From positions 1-8,849 of the forward strand of contig JAITKG010000154.1 in NCBI GenBank assembly GCA_031278495.1: a stretch of DNA of 8,849 nt, in the 5' to 3' direction. This DNA is from Prevotellaceae bacterium (GTDB lineage: Bacteria > Bacteroidota > Bacteroidia > Bacteroidales > UBA932). The translations under genes were made by a program, and so were the position numbers. The notes beneath the pieces are model-generated. The model had not been told where the DNA came from and ran no database searches. It saw nothing but the letters and a program-made list of their open reading frames with translations. Shown here in pieces: positions 5,844-8,849 of this stretch (position 1 is the first letter of the stretch; each line of letters begins with the position of its first letter).

Positions 5844-6728
5844 TTACAAGTTGCATTTATTATTTGAACTTGCCTCCCGATTTCCATTGAGCATGCCCCG
5901 TATCATGCGGTCTTTGCCGTGCATGTCTTTGCGCAATTCCACAGCGGAAAAGCCGGCGGTTTCAAACAGGGCTTTTGTTTCGTCGCCCAACGCTTCGTTG
6001 ATTTCCACAAAAACGCTTCCGTTATCCTGCAAATGTTGTTGGGCAAAGCGGGCGATGGCGCGGTAAAAGACCAACGGGTCGTTATCGGCGACGAACAATG
6101 CCTGCGGCGGCTCGTATAACAATACGTTTTTGCCCATTGCCGCTTTTTCACTGTGCCGCACATAAGGCGGATTGCTGATGATGCAATCTGCTTTTTTGCC
6201 AAACGGCATGGCGGAAAGTATATCGCATCGGAAAAAATGAATTGCCGCATCATTCTTCGCGGCATTGCGCTGCGCCACTTCTAAGGCTTCCGGCGAAAGG
6301 TCGCAGGCATATACTTCTGCGGAGGGAATGATTTTTTTCAGTGCAATAGCAATACATCCGCTGCCGGTGCACAAGTCAATTACGACCGCCTGCTTGCCGG
6401 CGTTGCCAGCCGCCCATTCCACCAGTTCTTCCGTTTCCGGGCGCGGGATTAACACTGCGCCGGATACTTCTATGGGAAAACCACAGAACAGCGTTTCGCC
6501 GGTTACATACTGCAAGGGTTGATGCGCAAGCAAGCCGGCAATGGCCGTTTGCACCTGTTGCGCCGTTTCGGGGGAAAGTTCCGTTTCGGGAAAGGCGTAC
6601 AATTGCGTGCGCGATAATTTTCCAAAATGCTGCAAAAGCGCATACGACAACGCCCGCGCTTCTTCTTTTGAATAGAGCGGCTGCAATTGCCGTTGCGATT
6701 GTTCATGCAATTGTGCAACAGAAAACAT
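5844..6728 (-). CDS. prmC: Peptide chain release factor N5-glutamine methyltransferase
   Basis: This 294-residue protein (HemK/PrmC) methylates the glutamine of the GGQ motif in release factors RF1 and RF2, using S-adenosylmethionine, in the cytoplasm. The N-terminal helical substrate-binding domain covers about residues 1-80. IPRPETEELV (94-103) is a family marker. The SAM-binding glycine loop is VIDLCTGSGC (116-125), and the catalytic NPPY is at 186-189. The family's usual end, GKDRMIRGML, lies at 271-280 and is followed by a 14-residue polar tail. The ATG at 6728 gives the normal N-terminus. The gene diverges from pepD and shares the intergenic region with it. Confidence 0.95.
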   Translation of the reverse strand: MFSVAQLHEQSQRQLQPLYSKEEARALSYALLQHFGKLSRTQLYAFPETELSPETAQQVQTAIAGLLAHQPLQYVTGETLFCGFPIEVSGAVLIPRPETEELVEWAAGNAGKQAVVIDLCTGSGCIAIALKKIIPSAEVYACDLSPEALEVAQRNAAKNDAAIHFFRCDILSAMPFGKKADCIISNPPYVRHSEKAAMGKNVLLYEPPQALFVADNDPLVFYRAIARFAQQHLQDNGSVFVEINEALGDETKALFETAGFSAVELRKDMHGKDRMIRGMLNGNREASSNNKCNL

Positions 6729-6739
6729 GGGACAGAAGT

Positions 6740-6830
6740 TTTATGGATTTACAGATTTGGACTGGCATCGGAAGAATTAAGAATTAGCCGGCTGACTTAG
6801 GACTTAGGATTTACAACTTACGGCATAAAA
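6740..6830 (-). repeat. Degenerate copy of the tandem-word/GC-separator repeat in the prmC leader
   Basis: Read on the minus strand, this stretch holds CCTAAGT-CCTAAGT, then AGCCGGC, then TAATTCT-TAATTCT, then GATGCCAGTCC, then AAATCTGTAAATCCATAAA. The TAATTCT words match those at 263-290 and the AAATCTG/TAAATCC words match those at 8700-8747. GCCAGTCC resembles the separator end GCCAGCC. The stretch lies within the predicted prmC 5' untranslated leader. Confidence 0.6.
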
Positions 6831-6859
6831 CATAGCGGTATTTTTTTTAGAATATTGTA

Positions 6860-6867
6860 CAAATATA
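6860..6867 (-). promoter_or_regulatory. Likely prmC promoter -7 box
   Basis: TATATTTG on the minus strand (6867-6860) matches TAnnTTTG exactly. A TTTG at 6883-6880 is only 12 bases away, too close for a normal -33 box, so the upstream element is weak or absent. The predicted start near 6853 would give a leader of about 125 bases that contains the repeat words. Confidence 0.45.
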
Positions 6868-6889
6868 ATTAAAAGATTACAAATCCGGT

Positions 6890-6921
6890 TTTGAAAAAGA
6901 GTATATATTTTCGTATCTTTG
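6890..6921 (+). promoter_or_regulatory. pepD promoter
   Basis: TTTG at 6890-6893, a 20-base spacer and TATCTTTG at 6914-6921 match the Bacteroidota -33/-7 consensus fully. The predicted start near 6928 gives a leader of about 20 bases before the ATG at 6948. This is the clearest promoter for a protein gene in the window. Confidence 0.7.
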
Positions 6922-6947
6922 TTATGTATCCTTAAAAACGAACGACG

Positions 6948-8471
6948 ATGAAAACATTAACCCCTTCCCTTGTATTTGCCTATTTCATGGAAATATGCCG
7001 TGTGCCGCGCCCGTCGAAACACGAAGAACAAATTATCGCTTACCTGCTCCGCTTTGCGGACAAGCACAGCCTGCCCGCCCGCCGCGACGAAGCCGGGAAT
7101 GTGGTAATAACAAAAACGGCTACTGCCGGCATGGAAAAAAAACCGGTGGTTATCTTGCAAAGCCACGTGGATATGGTTTGTGAGAAAAATGCCGGTACGG
7201 AGCATGATTTTTTCAAAGACCCCATTCAACCTTATATCGACGGCGAATGGATAAAGGCGCGCGGCACCACGCTTGGCGCAGATTGCGGCATTGGCGTGGC
7301 GGCGCAACTGGCATTGCTTGCCTCCGAAGATGTGCCGCACGGACCGCTGGAATGCCTGTTTACGGTGGATGAAGAAACCGGACTGTCCGGCGCAGCCGCC
7401 CTGCAACCGGGTTTTTTGTCCGGCGATATCCTGCTGAACCTCGATTCCGAAGACGAAGGCGAATTGTTTATCGGCTGTGCCGGCGGCATTGATACGACCG
7501 CTACTTTCGCCTGTCAGCCCGAGTTGCCGCCGGAAGGAACGGTGGCTTTTACCGCCGCCGTTAGCGGACTTGCCGGCGGTCATAGCGGCGACGACATCAA
7601 TAAACACCGCGCCAATTCCAACAAGTTGCTCGCCCGCTTCCTGTGGCAGGCGCAACAGCAGTGCGCTATCCGTTTGGCGCATTTCGCCGGCGGCAACCTG
7701 CATAATGCCATTCCGCGCGAAGCCGCCGCCATATTCACGGTGGACAAAAAATCCGCCGGCGGTTTGCAACAACTGTTTGCGCAACATGCCGCCGAAATCG
7801 AAAACGAGTGGAAAACCGCAGAGCCAAACCTTGAACAGACGCTGGAAGAAACCGCGCTGCCCGCGCACGTCATCGACCAGAACGCGCAACGGCATCTGCT
7901 GAATGCGCTTTACGCTTGCCCGCACGGCGTCCTTGCCATGAGCCACACGATAGAAAACCTTGTGGAAACATCCACCAATCTGGCGTCGGTGAAATTCACG
8001 GAGGGCAACAAAATTGTTGTAGCGACCAGCCAGCGCAGCGCCATTGAAAGCGCCAAGCGCGATGTGGCACGCATGGTCGAAACCGTTTTCGCGGAAGCCG
8101 GCGCAACGGTAACGCACGGCGACGGTTATCCGGGCTGGACGCCCCGTCCCGATTCGGCGGTTTTACAAACAACCGTTCAAGCCTACCGCGCCCTGTTCCA
8201 CACAGAGCCGAAAGTAAAAGCCGTACATGCCGGGCTGGAATGCGGTTTGTTCCTCGAAAAATACCCGCGCCTGGATATGGTTTCCTTTGGTCCCACCATT
8301 CGCGGCATGCACTCGCCCGACGAACGCTTAGACATAAAAAGCGTACAAAAATTCTGGGATCTGCTGGTAGAAGTCCTGCGAACGATACGAGGCAAAGATT
8401 TCAAAAAGAACCGCCGGCGCATTTCTGCACCGGCAGTTCTTTTTTGCACCCAGCTTTCAGTTGAAAATTGA
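6948..8471 (+). CDS. pepD: Aminoacyl-histidine dipeptidase (beta-Ala-His dipeptidase, M20 family)
   Basis: This 507-residue cytosolic zinc dipeptidase (PepD) hydrolyses Xaa-His and other dipeptides. His73, Asp112, Glu143, Asp166 and His454 fit the five zinc ligands of the family, and Asp75 and Glu142 fit the catalytic residues. All sit at a constant offset of -7 from the positions I recall for Vibrio PepD. The motifs are QSHVDMVCEKN, GADCGIG, DEETGLSG, NLDSEDEG and GMHSPDE. HSGDDINKHRAN lies at the start of the lid domain (from about 212). The family normally ends near FWDLLVEVLRTI (469-480). The last 27 residues here are basic, are encoded by the terminator hairpin, and stop in an intergenic repeat, so the original stop appears lost. 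The gene stands alone behind its own promoter. Confidence 0.93.
   Translation: MKTLTPSLVFAYFMEICRVPRPSKHEEQIIAYLLRFADKHSLPARRDEAGNVVITKTATAGMEKKPVVILQSHVDMVCEKNAGTEHDFFKDPIQPYIDGEWIKARGTTLGADCGIGVAAQLALLASEDVPHGPLECLFTVDEETGLSGAAALQPGFLSGDILLNLDSEDEGELFIGCAGGIDTTATFACQPELPPEGTVAFTAAVSGLAGGHSGDDINKHRANSNKLLARFLWQAQQQCAIRLAHFAGGNLHNAIPREAAAIFTVDKKSAGGLQQLFAQHAAEIENEWKTAEPNLEQTLEETALPAHVIDQNAQRHLLNALYACPHGVLAMSHTIENLVETSTNLASVKFTEGNKIVVATSQRSAIESAKRDVARMVETVFAEAGATVTHGDGYPGWTPRPDSAVLQTTVQAYRALFHTEPKVKAVHAGLECGLFLEKYPRLDMVSFGPTIRGMHSPDERLDIKSVQKFWDLLVEVLRTIRGKDFKKNRRRISAPAVLFCTQLSVEN
8403..8445 (+). terminator. Intrinsic terminator inside the pepD 3' end
   Basis: AAAAAGAAC (8403-8411) pairs with GTTCTTTTT (8436-8444), then one C/A mismatch, then GCCGG (8413-8417) with CCGGC (8430-8434), around a 12-base loop. 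A T6 run ends the stem (8440-8445). The shape is a standard intrinsic terminator, but it lies before the pepD stop codon at 8469-8471. Confidence 0.75.
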
Positions 8472-8511
8472 AAGCTTTATTCAGTTGAAAGTTGAAAGTT
8501 GAGAGTTGAAA
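8460..8511 (+). repeat. 7 bp GTTGAAA tandem repeat (left block)
   Basis: GTTGAAA-ATTGAAA occupies 8460-8473. After a short interruption, four 7 bp units (GTTGAAA, GTTGAAA, GTTGAGA, GTTGAAA) fill 8484-8511. The pepD stop codon is supplied by the first copy. Two more units recur at 8668-8681 on the far side of the 18 bp array, so the array sits inside this repeat. Confidence 0.8.
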
Positions 8512-8512
8512 A

Positions 8513-8660
8513 GCCCTGCGGGCGATAAATGCCCTGCGGGCGATAAAGGCGCTTCGCGCGATAAAGGCGCTTCGCGCGATAAATGCCCTTCGGGCGATAA
8601 AAGCGCTGCGCGCGATAAAGGCGCTTCGCGCGATAAAAGCCCTGCGGGCGATAAAGGCGC
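8513..8660 (+). repeat. 18 bp tandem array of mini-hairpins
   Basis: Eight complete 11-base hairpins start at 8513, 8531, 8549, 8567, 8585, 8603, 8621 and 8639, exactly 18 bases apart, with a cut ninth copy at 8657-8660. Each is GCCC-TKC-GGGC or GCGC-TKC-GCGC (4 bp stem, 3-base loop) and complete units are joined by GATAAAN. The third stem base and its partner always change together (C-G or G-C), which keeps the stem. The array ends at a T6 run (8661-8666). Confidence 0.9.
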
Positions 8661-8667
8661 TTTTTTA

Positions 8668-8747
8668 GTTGAAAGTTGAAAGTTTCCGCCGCGCCAGCCT
8701 AAATCTGTAAATCCGTAAATCTGTAAATCCGTAAATCCATAAATCCC
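8668..8747 (+). repeat. GTTGAAA pair, GC separator and 8 bp TAAATCYG tandem array
   Basis: Two GTTGAAA units (8668-8681) lead into CCGCCGCGCCAGCC (8686-8699), identical to 201-214. Six 8 bp units follow (TAAATCTG, TAAATCCG, TAAATCTG, TAAATCCG, TAAATCCA, TAAATCCC; 8700-8747). The array ends two bases from the stop codon of the convergent minus-strand gene. Confidence 0.85.
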
Positions 8748-8749
8748 CT

Positions 8750-8849
8750 TTACTTTTGCCTGAGAATAATGGTAAAGCAGGCGCCGCCCCAAGCGGAACG
8801 GGTATAAGTAATGCTTCCGCCTTCCTGTTCGATGATTTTTTTGCTTATG
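8750..8849 (-). CDS. Histidine kinase C-terminus (partial)
   Basis: Reading the minus strand towards the TAA at 8752-8750 gives 32 residues, starting ISKKIIEQEGGSITYT and ending GGACFTIILRQK. This is the typical end of the HATPase domain of sensor histidine kinases: the helix after the G2 box (ISKKIIEQ), GGSI, then the final strands (CFTIIL). The rest of the gene, including the phospho-acceptor histidine and any sensor domain, lies beyond the window. It converges on pepD. A hybrid kinase is unlikely because the protein ends right after the ATPase domain. Signal and partner are unknown. Confidence 0.75.
   Translation of the reverse strand, partial: ISKKIIEQEGGSITYTRSAWGGACFTIILRQK

Noticed and set aside
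6957..8117. 386-codon minus-strand open frame opposite pepD
   Set aside because: A shadow of the GC-biased codon pattern of pepD. pepD has all its catalytic residues and a consensus promoter; the antisense frame has neither motifs nor a promoter.
8403..8471. Frameshift as the cause of the long pepD tail
   Set aside because: The other two plus-strand frames also lack a stop before the terminator, so moving frame would not restore a normal end.
8513..8660. CRISPR array
   Set aside because: The period is only 18 bases, with no unique spacers of 25-40 bases and no cas genes. The variable part is a hairpin with two paired states.

Overview
This window looks like part of a Bacteroidota chromosome, probably order Bacteroidales. 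Three things point there: promoter boxes of the TAnnTTTG type (some with a TTTG about 19-20 bases upstream) in front of genes, no Shine-Dalgarno sequences at the starts, and a Bacteroidota-style sodium-pump operon whose OadG-like subunit carries a lamin-tail domain. Genus or species cannot be read from the sequence.

Layout. Positions 1-48 hold the N-terminus of a secreted protein or lipoprotein on the minus strand, cut by the window edge. Positions 49-860 hold no convincing protein gene. They are dense in repeats: C5/G5 palindromes, 7-8 bp tandem words separated by a GC-rich word, and several long inverted repeats. One part (about 498-721, minus strand) has a consensus promoter, a long imperfect hairpin, a second stem that interlocks with it as a pseudoknot, and a U-rich end, so I call it a candidate structured RNA.

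Positions 868-5508 are one plus-strand operon: methylmalonyl-CoA epimerase, then the carboxyltransferase (alpha), lamin-tail/OadG (delta-like), biotin carrier (gamma) and membrane (beta) subunits of a sodium-pumping methylmalonyl-CoA decarboxylase. Together they carry out the end of the succinate-to-propionate route. The epimerase makes (S)-methylmalonyl-CoA, the alpha subunit moves its carboxyl group to biotin on the gamma subunit, and the beta subunit releases CO2 while exporting Na+. The operon ends in two successive hairpins. The mutase and any biotin ligase are not in the window.

Positions 5509-5843 are intergenic. prmC (release-factor glutamine methyltransferase) lies on the minus strand at 5844-6728 and is divergent from pepD (M20 aminoacyl-histidine dipeptidase) at 6948-8471, with promoter boxes for both in the gap. 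The pepD reading frame runs through its own terminator hairpin. After it come a 7 bp tandem repeat, an exactly periodic 18 bp array of mini-hairpins with compensatory base changes, the GC-rich separator word and an 8 bp tandem repeat. The array stops next to the stop codon of a convergent minus-strand gene whose visible end is a histidine-kinase ATPase C-terminus.

The enzymes are ordinary. The most interesting material is non-coding: the interlocking stem region at 506-652, the 18 bp hairpin array, and the recurring tandem-word/GC-separator pattern seen in three separate intergenic regions.
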